Source: Mycoemilia scoparia (taxonomy: Eukaryota > Kickxellomycota > Kickxellomycetes > Kickxellales > Kickxellaceae). Taken from it: a stretch of 64,000 nt of DNA. The position numbers and the translations under genes are program-made. Shown here in pieces: positions 1-10,767 of this stretch; positions within the stretch are counted from its first letter, which is position 1; each line of letters starts with the position of its first letter. The stretch is from contig JANBPU010000007.1 of assembly GCA_027575805.1 (NCBI GenBank), positions 124,001 through 188,000 of the forward strand, in the 5' to 3' direction. The notes under the pieces are model-generated. The model ran no database searches, had not been told where the DNA came from, and saw only the letters and a list, made by a program, of their open reading frames with translations.

Positions 1-193
1 ATGGCAAAAGCAGTCGTATTCGCATTGTCGTATAGCAAAGATAACGAAATGATTACAAGTAGCCAAGTTGTATGTAAAGATTCCAAATAACAATAGGGCA
101 ATTGCATAAATTGGCCCCTTTTGCTATACTTGTTTGAGTACTTTCTTTAAAGAAAGTAATGATAAACATAACACATGAACAACCAGACATTAC

Positions 194-754
194 CATCAAG
201 CTATTTGCAATTTCCTTAATTTTTTCGACCTTGGCTTCCGACAATCCCTTTATTTTGCACATGTTTCTGCGAGTTGTCATCTGGACTGCCTTTAAAATTA
301 GCAACGACACACATGAATTGCTTTTATAAACAGAGAAGTCGTGCAGATGGTGGATGCATCTATCAGGGATTGTTGCAGTCACATACTCGCACTGTATATA
401 TTCCAGCCGATTTGAGCTTTTGGATATCAGAGACGTTGATGCCTTCTTTGGTCAGCTCCTCAATGCAGATGATATCAATCTATTTACCAAACACACACAC
501 ACATATATATGTATATATATATATATTGCTTAGTGTGGCCAAGAGCGAGTTTATCAAATATTTGGGCTGGGCAGTAACCGCAACGCCATGCGTCGTAGAT
601 GGAAAAAGGCAATAATAACGATAAGATACACAACCTCTTCACAGTCTGCCATGTCCTCTTGGTTAACAGTAGGCTGATTTATAGAGCGGGATTCATTGAT
701 GCTGCAGATGCCATTATTGACCACGGTCTCAACAAGTACAGACTGGTCAGCCAT
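194..754 (-). CDS. DMC1: Meiotic recombinase Dmc1, N-terminal part (runs off left edge)
   Basis: RecA/Rad51-family strand-exchange protein acting on meiotic double-strand breaks in the nucleus. Three exons are visible on the minus strand: 632..754, 387..479 and 194..289, all phase 0, together about 104 residues. They encode the N-terminal helix-hairpin-helix region: IEELTKEGINVSDIQKLKS, then MTTRRNMCKIKGLSEAKVEK, which follows the Dmc1 pattern (MTTRR..C.IKGLSEAKV.KIKE) more closely than Rad51. The start is the ATG at 754, reading MADQSVLVETVV. Donors are GTGTAT, GTATGT and GTAATG; acceptors are tag and aag. The ATPase core with Walker A and B lies beyond position 1. The next exon is not certain: no AG acceptor precedes the weakly Dmc1-like codons at about 2..31. 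Family assignment is firm; exon edges are good but untested. Confidence 0.85.
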
Positions 755-789
755 GCTTTGATGAAAGATAGAATAGTACAATTTTAAAA

Positions 790-2412
790 GGTTAAATTAT
801 GCATGCAGCTCACCCAACCCTCCACACCAAGCGGCCTTTAAATTTATAGACAAAGGAGCTCAAGAGTATATGCGTGTAGCATCTTGTAAGACTATTAAGC
901 TGGATTCTCCTTTGGAGGGGTTATATGCAATGTAGGCTGATATATAGACTAGCATTGGAGATTGGGCTTAGAGGATTTCTACCCAAAAGGGCCAAAAACT
1001 AGCGGCTTTTGCATTGGACTTCAAATAGGCTCACCGCTGCTCTGCCCGGCCCCAATTAAAACCCATATCAATGCTACTGCTGCTGTTAGCAGACTGGCTT
1101 TTCTTATATGCTAGGCACAAGCAAAACATACGTATATATATAAGGTTCTAAGCACAAGCGTATAGCCGGATGGATGGTGTCTATGGCGAACTGCGAGAAT
1201 CAATAGCAATAGTGCGTGTTCAAGCGAGCATTTTGTCTCATTAGCCTGGTGCCAACGCCATGCGGGCGAATATTTCGAACGCCCAGTCAACGGCCAGCTA
1301 TGCTGGAGCTATGGAGAGACAGCAATGTGAAACACACGCCATGGCCAAGGAATTGGATCTAGAGCCTACTTGCTATGGATGATCTTTAGCGACAAGCCAT
1401 TGGACACATCCCATTGGCACCAGACCACAGGGGGGCTGTCGTCAGAGCATGGCTTGTAGTGGTAGTAGGCGGCGGGTGATTGCAAGAGCTTCTTTATAGG
1501 CACATCACCATCACCAGTGGTCCAGGAAGAAGCAGTTATTGCGACGCGGAAGTGGTGCTTAAGGCCGCTGCTGTTCATAGAGCTTTTGTTAAGCCTGCCG
1601 CCCACATACTTGGCGGCATCTTTCTTTCTCTTTGTATTTTGTTTTTGTTGTAGTAGTAGTACAGCTGATACAATCAGCATCACAGCTAAACGTACACAAA
1701 GCACACAAACGTCCAAAACAGCTTCAGCTCGACCTTGTAATAAACAACCTGCAGTTCAGGATTGACTGGCAAAAATCCTTGCTCACACTATTTTAAAGTT
1801 GAGCCGCAACTTTACCAGATTCCCTTTTAAGCAGTTTCCATTCTTTTTGGTTGGACTTTTAACCTTGTTTCTCGTCCTACCGCTTTGCATATCTAGTCTT
1901 ATAAAGGCCAGCCAAAGATAGCTGCTATCCTGCTCCTGTCCTAGCTCGCCTCTCTTTCCCTTACCCTTTGCACACTATACGCTCCTACTCCCTTGACCCC
2001 CGCGTGCGTGTTTCTCGTCTGTCGTGTTATTTCCTTTAGCCTGATCATCCTTTGCCTCCTCACGCTTTATCCTTTTCCTTAGTCGCCAACTGCTGTTTTA
2101 CAAGAGCTCAAACTCTTCTATTACTGCCCAGCACCCAGTGTACATACACACATATATAAGTACAGCTAGAAAAGCCCCCTATCTCTGAGGCTGCCAGCTG
2201 GCACAGCATACTTCCACAAACCTTTTCTACTCTTTTGCGTTGTATATCCTTTTTACGACATTTTTGCACATATATATACTATATTATATACACATTCTCA
2301 TTTCACGCCTTTTGTTACGACATCATAACGTCACTCATTGCACAACATTTCTCTGTGAATATTAAGACCACCTTCTCAGCACGAACCCAGTCTCAGATCA
2401 TACACACCACAA
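790..2412. other. Intergenic, no gene recognised
   Basis: Upstream region shared by DMC1 (minus) and the polyQ gene (plus). It holds scattered short open frames only. The longest, minus 1366..1716, has a hydrophobic start but no homology I recognise and overlaps another frame of similar quality. A pyrimidine-rich stretch at about 1960..2110 probably belongs to the promoter or leader of the plus-strand gene. Confidence 0.5.
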
Positions 2413-3564
2413 ATGCCCATTTCTGCCCACTCTCCACCAATGTCTCACTTGCATTTCTCAGCCCATGGCCACAGCTTTGCCAAATCCTCGACTCAATTGG
2501 ATAGCCAGCCCAGTACCCATCCATTCTTACCAAGAAACATTCTTCCAAAGTCGCCAAATCTACGTACAAGGAGTGCGCTCGATGCCACCAGCCAGGATGA
2601 TAGCGACACCATTGATGATATTCTGAATACCATGTGGCCCCGACTACCAACCCCGACCTCTCCAAATACAAAGTTCAGCTTTGGAAGCCACCACCAAGAT
2701 CAATCAGCATCAGGTTCCTACTTTCACCATGAAGCAAAGAACACTGGCCCCAATTTCGGCCTCATCTCCCCTGGCTCTTCTCAGCTGCCGCCACCACTAC
2801 AACTGGGCATACAGCCCCGTCAGTCCAATATGCCCTACCCACAGCTTGGGCTTCCTGGGCAGAGGAAAGCCAATAGCCCCGAACAGCCGAGTATTCCAAC
2901 CCGTCGCAGTAGATCTCTGGCACTTAACGACCTAGCTGCTCGTGCTGTGGCGCGCCGCTGTATGAACGCCAACCTCAACCCCAATACTGTTCCAAACATT
3001 CCAGCAAAGTTCCTACTTCAGTCTAACTATCAGAGTCAGATGCAAGGTGCAACCAACCCAAACGCCAACAGCAATGGTTACTATTATGGTGGTGCCGGTG
3101 CTAATACTCAGATGCAGGCCTCACCACCAATGCACTACTCTAATGTAGCACAAATCCCCGACTTATATTCCTATGACATGGCCATGTACAACAACAACTC
3201 TAATAAGCAACAACAACAACAACAACAACAGCAGCAGCAGCAGCAGCAACAACAACAACAGTATATGTGGCAGCAGATGGGTGCTGACCATACCTCCTCC
3301 GTATTGAACAACGGTCAATATTTCGGCCTTTCATCGGTAGGAAACGCAGATAATAACGACAGCTTGCAAATGAGAGCCAAGGCCCGCTCAGCATCACTCA
3401 GCTATGCTTTGTTTTTGCAATCAACCCGCAAGAATTCTTTCGGCTCGTCATCAAGCAATAATAATAACAATAATAAAGATACTGACAATATGGGCAGCAG
3501 TAATGGCAGTTCCGCTGGTCAAACTATGCCATCTATGTTTCTGCCTCGCCATAACACCAACTAG
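2413..3564 (+). CDS. Low-complexity polyglutamine protein of unknown function
   Basis: A single-exon 383-residue frame; I do not recognise a family. Composition is Ser, Asn, Gln and Pro rich and probably largely disordered. Residues about 266-285 form a polyglutamine run encoded by CAA then CAG triplets, and an Asn run occurs near residue 350. Three islands look less random: an acidic segment DDSDTIDDILNTMWP near residue 60, a basic segment TRRSRSLALNDLAARAVARR near 165, and ARSASLSYALFLQSTRKNSF near 325. RRSRS and RKNSF resemble basophilic kinase sites, so a phosphorylated regulatory protein is possible, but that is inference. The ATG lies just after a CT/CA-rich leader. Codon use suits a real gene and no competing frame is as long. 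Confidence 0.65.
   Translation: MPISAHSPPMSHLHFSAHGHSFAKSSTQLDSQPSTHPFLPRNILPKSPNLRTRSALDATSQDDSDTIDDILNTMWPRLPTPTSPNTKFSFGSHHQDQSASGSYFHHEAKNTGPNFGLISPGSSQLPPPLQLGIQPRQSNMPYPQLGLPGQRKANSPEQPSIPTRRSRSLALNDLAARAVARRCMNANLNPNTVPNIPAKFLLQSNYQSQMQGATNPNANSNGYYYGGAGANTQMQASPPMHYSNVAQIPDLYSYDMAMYNNNSNKQQQQQQQQQQQQQQQQQQYMWQQMGADHTSSVLNNGQYFGLSSVGNADNNDSLQMRAKARSASLSYALFLQSTRKNSFGSSSSNNNNNNKDTDNMGSSNGSSAGQTMPSMFLPRHNTN
3208..3262 (+). repeat. CAA/CAG trinucleotide run coding polyglutamine
   Basis: Trinucleotide repeat inside the preceding gene, changing from CAA to CAG and back to CAA; the interruptions usually stabilise such a run. Confidence 0.9.
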
Positions 3565-4027
3565 GTATTGAATCTATGGCTATTCTACAAGCACATAATG
3601 ATATTGTTTTTAATGGATCTTTTCAGCTAGGCCCTGATTTTGCCATTTTTCATTTTATAACCTTTTTGCACAATAACAAACAAGACAATTGTAATAATGT
3701 AAAGCATCGCTCAAGAATCGCACCATTATTAAATCTGTATTTAGAATGAATAATTAGAGGTGCAGATTTTAGTCAGCAATGACAAGGAAAAGTGATGCTG
3801 GGTGAACAAAGTGGAGCAGAGCTGATGAAATCAACACTTTGATTGGATGTATAAAAATACTCGATCATATGACCAAATTGGTTTTGTGGAGGGGAGGGAA
3901 CGAGCATGTGTGGACTTTTAAATGGCATAGATAACCAAAATAGCTGAGCTGGACAATGTTTGTGTGTTGAATAAGGATGCCATTCTTATGAATAATATAT
4001 ATATATATGGCAAGCTCCCCACCAAAA

Positions 4028-4094
4028 GGGAACAGAAAGATGTCGATGATTAAGCATTTTATTACTCCTATGGAGTTGGGAACAGAAAGATGTC
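4028..4094. repeat. Short dispersed element (copy A) with 17 bp direct repeats
   Basis: An exact 17 bp repeat, GGGAACAGAAAGATGTC, occurs at 4028..4044 and 4078..4094. Between them are 33 bp starting GATGATTAAGCATTTTATTA. The same start recurs at 13211, 13889 and about 14010, each time with flanking direct repeats. Confidence 0.65.
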
Positions 4095-4293
4095 CTCACA
4101 TTCCCTGCAAATTAGCCCATAAGCCATATGTTTTGGCGGTGTCACAGTGATGGTTGGCTAACATCCAAGGGAGTACCCTAGTATTCTTTTAGAGGAGACT
4201 GCTCTGCCTTATGGTGAGACTTTATCTGGGATCAAGTATATTGTAGGCAGAAATGGGCCCTCAGGTTTTGGCCCAATCATGAGCCATTCCGTA

Positions 4294-4390
4294 TGAGTAG
4301 TTATTTTCGAAGGATGGCCATTTGCTAATCAACTGCGATTGCCCCTATAATCGTTGGCCACAAAAAGATACCTTTCAAAATCATGATCCA
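4294..4390. mobile_element. MITE copy 1, TA-flanked, subfamily alpha
   Basis: A 97 bp palindromic element. Its ends read TGAGTAGTTATTTTCGAAGG and, on the other strand, TGGATCATGATTTTGAAAGG, and TA flanks both sides (4292-4293 and 4391-4392). The family consensus end is about TGGGTAGTTATTTTTGAAGG. It has no coding capacity. The inner part (GCCATTTGCTA, GATTGCCCCTATAAT) matches the copies at 14614, 17178 and 58358 in the same orientation. Confidence 0.75.
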
Positions 4391-5388
4391 TATTGCCAGA
4401 TGGATCTGGCTGGCATGCAAATACCAATAGAACCTGGCTCCTTTCTTTTCAGAGCAGCCCACCAACTTTATAATAATAAAAAATTAATTGTTGATATGCT
4501 GCTGCTTTAGCACACGTCACCGTACAGGCAACAGCATGAGTGTTAAATGCACAGAAGAATTCCTGTTCTTTGCTAATCCAGAGGAATAAGGCATTAAGGA
4601 GCAAATATTGCCATGTCAATATTTCTGTAGGGATCCACACTGTTAAATTATAAGCCGATCACGCAAGTGGAATTCAGCCAAGAAATTATGGGGAGGTTAC
4701 CAGCTGTATATTCCTTTAATCATATTGTTTGTCATTATTATTGGAAATGCTATTCCCAGTGTGAGTTTCCAAATCAGACATCATGTATGATGGTGTATAA
4801 GATATTGGGTAAAGCTGTGCTTTTTGTAGTAATAAAGCGAAAACAGGGGATTGGCAGGTGCTTACGCACCTGGTTTTTGACCTTATTGTAAAGATCGAAT
4901 AATCCCTGTCCTCTCTCTCTCTCTTCATTTCCCAATGCCTGGGAAAATCACAACTATCATTCTTCCAACCACCCAAACAACGAATATAACAAAGTCTGGG
5001 TTTTACTGTGTGATTAACCAACCACCATCGACTTTTCTGTGTTAATAGGCAAAATGTGTCCCTGGTAGTGCTTCTGTTATTGTGTCTGCTGAAAAACCTT
5101 GGCTCCTCAATTTTTGTTTTCTCGCTTTACACACAAATATAAATAGCCACCTTTATAATTTATTCGCATATCATATATCGTATTTATCACCTACTGTTGG
5201 TTGTACGTCTTTGTCATTTTGGGGGCATTGGAATATTTCAATACTTTTGTTAAACAAATAAGTGTATGTGTCTTTACCTTAAGGTAGCTCCTCTTACAAA
5301 ATATATACATATACATACTTAACAGACCTTCTCTCTCCCCTATCCATTGTGTCTAATTGCGGTCAGTACAAACACACATTTAAAGCAT

Positions 5389-5793
5389 ATGGATCCCAGT
5401 ACTCAGCAGCGAGAGTCAGAGGCTATGTCTCAACATACCTCGATAGCACAGACCACCAACCTACCTGACAATGACATGGGCACATCAGCCCAACAGCAAC
5501 AACAATCCAGACGTTTAGTTGAAGGTGGAATTGCCCGGATTGACATTGACAAATTGCAAAGAAACATTGAAAACGAAGTTACGAGATACAGCAACGGTAT
5601 GTTTCCACGCCAGTCACAACGGTACTATCGACTCATGTCAGTCCTCCATATAACCAGACTCTTATACCATGACGGACTGTGCGACCCTATCCACAGAGAA
5701 TATTACAGGAGGTTAGCCCAAATCCATCAACAGCAAGCTGCTGCTGCTGCTCCAGCTGGTGCCCAAAACCAGGCCGCCGGAGTCCAAGGCTAA
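5389..5793 (+). CDS. Small orphan protein of unknown function
   Basis: A 134-residue frame starting at ATG 5389 (MDPSTQQRESEAMSQ). An upstream in-frame TTG is not needed. I recognise no family. Residues 1-45 are Gln/Ser/Thr rich and probably disordered. Residues about 50-115 look ordered and helical, with many Arg and Tyr (GIARIDIDKLQRNIENEVTR, then RYYRLMSVLHITRLLYHDG and HREYYRRLAQIHQQQ). The tail is Ala/Gln rich. No signal peptide or membrane span is seen. A long leader with TATA-like stretches precedes it, and an AT-rich trailer with no further frame follows. It could be a small adaptor or nucleic-acid-associated protein, but nothing proves this. Confidence 0.6.
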   Translation: MDPSTQQRESEAMSQHTSIAQTTNLPDNDMGTSAQQQQQSRRLVEGGIARIDIDKLQRNIENEVTRYSNGMFPRQSQRYYRLMSVLHITRLLYHDGLCDPIHREYYRRLAQIHQQQAAAAAPAGAQNQAAGVQG

Positions 5794-6542
5794 TGAAATA
5801 AACAAACTGGTTCGAGATCATTTACTACATACACGAATACCATATTCTATATATTTACATATATTGTTGCTATCATCTCAACGACAGTAGCTACAACAGC
5901 AACTTCTCTTAATTTTTCACAAGTTCTCTGTATTCCGCAGAGAAAGTGGGAGTAATAATTACTCTTGTAGTCTCTATTTAAATGTATTATCTTTATAATA
6001 ATAACAACAATAATCATAGCAAGTCAACCAGCCTTCTTCGTCATATATACTCAAATTTGTCTTCCTACTCTGTGGCTTGAAGTCTATTTTTAAAAAACAA
6101 GAGACATGGCTTTCGCATCCCGAAATCTCGAGCTTATTTTAATCTTATATACATATAATATCGTCATGTCACCACCATTTCAACATTTATTATATGGGTA
6201 ATAACACAAATAAGTCTTAACTCCAACTCTGTATCTCGAGCGAAAACACAGCACCACCCCATTTTTTCTTTCCATTAACTATAAACTAACCTATTTGTTA
6301 TAACTTTAATAATAGTCAGTTTTAGTAATAAATATTTAGTTGGCTATTCATATATATATATATATATATATATGTATTCTTTATTTGAAAGCATTCAATG
6401 TTATCTTCTGGTACTTTATAAATTTCAAATGACCTAGCATTAGGAATTTAATAACCCCCTGCTCAGTAAATTAAAGCAATATCGTAGATGTATTTTAAAA
6501 GTAGCAACACACGCATAAAATGATATAGAAACGTGATATCAG
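5794..6542. other. Convergent intergenic region, AT-rich
   Basis: Trailers of the orphan gene (plus) and GEMIN2 (minus). It holds a TA microsatellite at about 6347..6373 and a lone MITE-end-like motif, TA then TGGGTAATAA, at 6195..6204. No gene seen. Confidence 0.6.
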
Positions 6543-7844
6543 TTAACACAAATCTTTTTGTTGGAATGTTTGTGAAATTATCGTAATTACAATGTTTATG
6601 TAAGTCAACTGAGTTAAATCCAATTCTGAAGGTTCCGATTCTTTGCTCCTTTTCTTTAGATAGATGGACAAACAAGGATTAAAAAATTATTGTTTTTATA
6701 TATGTATATATGCGTGTAATTAATTTTGAATTGACTTACTATTATATTCGACCTGATGAGCTGACAACGACGACTTAATTGACGAAGTATGGATATCTCT
6801 TCGGCCATCAGTAATGTATCGAGGCGTAGTAGAAGTCCATATATCCATGCTCCCTATTATCTCAAAAATGTATACTAGTTTTAACAGACATGTTGGCATG
6901 ATGCATGGCGATACCTTTGTTTGTATTGAGAGTTTAGCTGCATGGATTATTTTTATCCTAATTACCTCAAGGTACGTTAGCTCATCATCTTTTAACCATT
7001 GAGTAAACCATTCAAGTAATCTTAAGCATTGGGACTATAAAAACAAGTTTAAAATAATTAATACTTCAAAACAATATTCTCTCAACTTCAATGTCAATTA
7101 TTTTTATTAATTACCTTGTTGATGTTGACCAGAGTCTTTAGGTTTAGTGATTCTATGATTGATTTTCTTTCCTCTTCAGCGCCATTTCCTTTGTTTTTGG
7201 TGTAGCAGAATGTATGCCAATGGTCTACCTGACCAGACTGTGGGAGTTTGGTATTTGGAGATAGCTCCCTGCTACCATATTCAAGAAATTCGGACATCTC
7301 CTACAATGTTTACACACATCTGAATTTTAATATACCCGAAGGCATATAAAAGCATTACAGATATTCAATTGTATTATCTGAAGCTAATAATTACCTGTTT
7401 TAGCAAGCTATAATCTGCTGTGAATTCTTGAATCCATTGCTGGTTTGGATAATATGATGATGATTTTTCATCTTCATGTTTGTCTAACAATTTCTGATTA
7501 TCTGCCATGTACTCATTCTCTTTATTCTGCCAGAATAGTAGGCTAGTATGTCGTCTTGGTATTGATGGTGCCGCTATATCGTTCTTATTCTCTTTATCCC
7601 CATCAGCAATATGGTTATTGAGATTTGTTTTTTCAGCAGATGATATAGCCACTTTGCATTTAGAAACAAATATTCTTGGGCATCTCGATGCTTCCTCCAT
7701 AACTCTGAGAAGATACTGCTCACCATCTATAGGTGGCTGACTTGGATCGCCAATGGTCGCCGTTTCGGAAATTGGGAATGCCTGTCTATTATTTCTTGAA
7801 CCGTCATCGTCTCCGGAACCAAATCCAACAAGAGGGATTGACAT
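6543..7844 (-). CDS. GEMIN2: Gemin2 / SMN-interacting protein 1 homologue
   Basis: Component of the SMN complex that loads Sm proteins on snRNAs for spliceosomal snRNP assembly. Five exons: 7395..7844, 7115..7300, 6966..7034, 6740..6853, 6543..6653, all phase 0, giving about 309 residues (human Gemin2 is 280). Landmarks: DGEQYLLRVMEEASRCPRIF near residue 40 matches the N-terminal (Q)EYL.qV..EA..CP motif; YPNQQWIQEFTADYSLLKQ; LLEWFTQWLKDDELTYLE; GAWIYGLLLRLDTLLMAEE then ISILRQLSRRC, matching the W-hY-LL-hL-kPL..e....iR.L.R.C core; and ending LTYINIVITIISQTFQQKDL. The stop is at 6543..6545. Only the first two exons appear as long frames; the last three are short and were found by homology. Presence of Gemin2 implies an SMN-type pathway in this fungus. 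Confidence 0.85.
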
Positions 7845-8300
7845 TGCAAATATATATATATGTGGGTGTGGTTTGTATATCTCAAAATTTGCTTATTAAC
7901 AGCCTTGAATTTCAGGAAATAACTCATCGCAGCAATAGCAGGAAACTATGGGTAGACGAGTAAGGTCACAGTTGGCAAATTTCACTAACGATCAAATGAA
8001 AAACAATCTCTTTGGGTTGTACTTTTTTCAAGCTTATACATTAAGAAAATAAAAACACCATTATTCTTAAATGGCAATTAAAAAGTATTTCGAACGACTT
8101 TAATACTGTTTGTGTGTTTTTTTGACTAAAGATGACTACTATCACTTTCATACACAGGTGCAAACACGTTTAATAGACACATATGATGTATCTTTTGTAT
8201 ATCGTCTTTGAACTCCCTTGTGCTTTTGTTAGTTTCTACCATCCAAAGTTAAAGCCTAACAATATAGCTATAGTTATATATATATATATGATGAGGATGA
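7845..8300. other. Intergenic between two minus-strand genes
   Basis: Promoter of GEMIN2 and trailer of the eIF4B-like gene. AT-rich, with TA runs near 7852 and 8277. No gene seen. Confidence 0.6.
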
Positions 8301-10187
8301 TTATACGCGTCTCCAACCTCCAGAAAGATCACGATCCTTGTTGTCATTCTGGCGATCATTTCCATAGCGACGGCCCCCACGACCACTGCCAGACCTTGAT
8401 TGTCTCCAGTCAGAGGATTGTTTATCATTGGTATGTTCACCTTCTTCAGCCCCCTCTCTTGCACTAACACCACTTCCTTCTCTAGAGAGATTTCTGGGCT
8501 CACGGCGCTTGTAGTCGGCAAAGCCACCACCGCGCCACTCGGTATCGGTGGCACGGGGGCGGATGGTATTCGTAAATTGCGGTGAACGGTGGCGTGGCTC
8601 TGAGCTGAAGTCACGGCCACGACGGCCTTCTTGAGATGAGTTTGAGCTAGTGACGGGAGCGTGTCTTCTCCAATCGCTATCTTTGTCGGCCTCGCTTGGT
8701 GGAAGAGGTTCTCTTGGTTCACCAATTGGGCGTCTATGGAGGTCACTTCCGCTTCTCTCGAATCTGGGCTCACGATGGCCCTCGCGAGATACAGGTGCTG
8801 GGTGGGATCTCCAGTCACTGTCTTTGTCGGCTTGGGTAGGGCCAAGGGGCTCATGGGATTGTTCACGGGGTTCTCTGGATTCGGCTCTGCGCCATGAACC
8901 ACCTTCGGCTCTTTCAGGCCCTACAATTGTATCACATTAGGATTGTGTTAGTAATATCAAAATACAGATGGAGAAACATCATAGTTTGAATAAGTATATT
9001 TTTATACACTATGCATGCTACATACTGGCTTCAGCAACGTTGACAAAGACGCTACGGCCGGCGAACTCCTGTGTTTTTATAAATTTAAGTGTGTTTATGG
9101 TTAATTTCAAGGAATTGCCTTGGGGTACCAACATGATTTTTCTATTAGAAAACTTACAAGACCACTCTTGTCCAAAGCCTGCTTTAGACCATCCAAAGTT
9201 TCAAACTCGACAAAAGCAATACCCTTTGATCTGGCAGTCATTTTGTCCGTGATAAGGCGGACTTCTTTGACCTACATAGTTCAATTTTACCAGCATATTG
9301 CAAAACATACCCATTGTTATATCCATTTTTAATTGCTATAATTCTGCCTTGGTATAGCATAGTTTGATATGACACATACATCGCTGAAGTAGGCCCTGAT
9401 GTCGTCCTCGTTAACCTCGTATCCAAGGTTGTTTACTCTGGCATTGAAAGGAGCGCTAGTTGGAAGAGGAAGCTGTTCTCTTTCTTGTCTAGCAAACCCT
9501 TGATCTTTAAGTATATAGGTACATGCATTATTTGTCAGCATTCGTGCAAACATATACTTATGATGAATAGGCATAAGCAATTGGTAGGAGGATATCGTCT
9601 TCACAATATTCTTACCTCTTTGATAGCGGTCTTCTCTTTTTCTTTCATTGTCCGGCAGGCTGATGGCTACAACAATGACATAAAAATGATGTGGGAAAAT
9701 GGCATAATTGCTTCTGATCAAGATCTGGTGGTTGATAGATAAAGTGATATATTTGTGGCCGCAATGATGGTGATATCCACCAGCCCATCCATGAGTAAGG
9801 CTCACTTACGGATAGGATATTCGTTCATTTCATCAGCCCAAGAACTGCCGTCGGTGCCTTAAAAATTAAATACAACAAAGGGAGAATTTTAAGTCTTGTA
9901 ACTCCATGCTTTTATAGAACACTGTTCCTTGGATTGCTGCATATACACCCAAGAGATTAATGACTATAATATATATATATATATATATATGTGTGTAAAG
10001 TTTAAACCTACCTTCGCTTAAAAAGGCAGCGAGGGACATGGTCTTTTGTCCTTTAGTTCCTTTCTTTTTGGCTACATTGTTGTCAACATAAACACATCGC
10101 GTTGTAAATTTATTTGAGCTATCTGGTGTCCATCATATTGTAGTAGTCAGGATTAAACATTAAACAATAGCGACACTGACCTGGCAT
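8301..10187 (-). CDS. TIF3: Translation initiation factor eIF4B-like, RRM protein
   Basis: RNA-binding factor that stimulates eIF4A helicase during mRNA scanning in the cytoplasm. Eight exons: 10181..10187, 10012..10071, 9810..9857, 9616..9666, 9380..9504, 9158..9271, 9026..9068, 8301..8920; about 355 residues. The first exon carries only ATG CCA G. The start MPAKKKGTKGQKTMSLAAFL followed by DGSSWADEMNEYPI is the eIF4B N-terminal signature. One RRM spans about residues 75-155: ARVNNLGYEVNEDDIRAYFS (RNP2-like), SKGIAFVEFET (RNP1) and EFAGRSVFVNVAEA. The C-terminal half is Arg/Asp/Ser/Gly rich, with two DKDSDWR repeats and a final SGRGGRRYG stretch, as in yeast Tif3 and S. pombe Sce3. The large last exon has no internal in-frame ATG near its start, so an ATG-based scan would miss it. 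Confidence 0.88.
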
Positions 10188-10767
10188 CTTTACACGTTAA
10201 AGTTTATAACGAAGCAAGTATAAATGTATGTGTGTGTAAATTCGGAAAAGTTGGGGGGTTGCGAAGACTAAATGGGGATGGATAAAATTTTCAAACAAAT
10301 CGACCCTAAAAGTCATTATGGGGTCGATTTTTGATCGTGGCCCTTCTCCAGGCTGATACGAATTTGAATTTTTAGATCGCTTCTTCTCTTTCTTGTCCTC
10401 CCTTCCCTCAAAACGGACAAGGATTCTCCCAGCCACCTTCAATTTGAACCTTTGAGCATACTTTGATCTTGGTCTCTGTTTGGGTAGCTTTTTTGTTCCT
10501 CAATGTCTTTAGCACATTGATGTTTGTCAAGGGCAAATCCATCACACCACGAAGGCCATGCCATACAAAGTGCCTGACAGTAACGACTATTTTTGGGTAC
10601 AAATGCGTTTATTCCCATGCGCTCTGGATCAGTCGGAAGATCAAGTAATTATCATTGGTTGATTATTCAAATAAATTTCCCGTCCACTTTTCAGCATTTT
10701 TATTTATAAAGAACCCAGGATTGCTCTTGTTACTTTATATTTATTTCAGTTAGTTTCTACACAATAA
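10188..10767. other. Divergent promoter region eIF4B-like / UTP11
   Basis: About 580 bp between two divergent genes. Two short overlapping frames (minus 10408..10602 and plus 10463..10648) show no family I recognise and are taken as chance. Both flanking genes serve ribosome production or translation, so a shared promoter is plausible but not shown. Confidence 0.55.

Larger units (their letters stand above)
3565..5388. other. Intergenic with MITE and short repeats
   Basis: No coding gene recognised. It holds one MITE (4294..4390) and a 33 bp short-element copy flanked by exact 17 bp direct repeats (4028..4094). A CT-rich tract lies at about 4908..4925. The last part is the leader of the next gene. 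Confidence 0.6.

Noticed and set aside
1366..1765. Minus 116-codon and plus 82-codon frames with a hydrophobic stretch
   Set aside because: The minus frame needs a TTG start, the two compete for the same DNA, and neither matches a known protein.
10408..10648. Overlapping short frames on both strands between eIF4B-like and UTP11
   Set aside because: No homology recognised, no initiation context, and the position is a divergent promoter.
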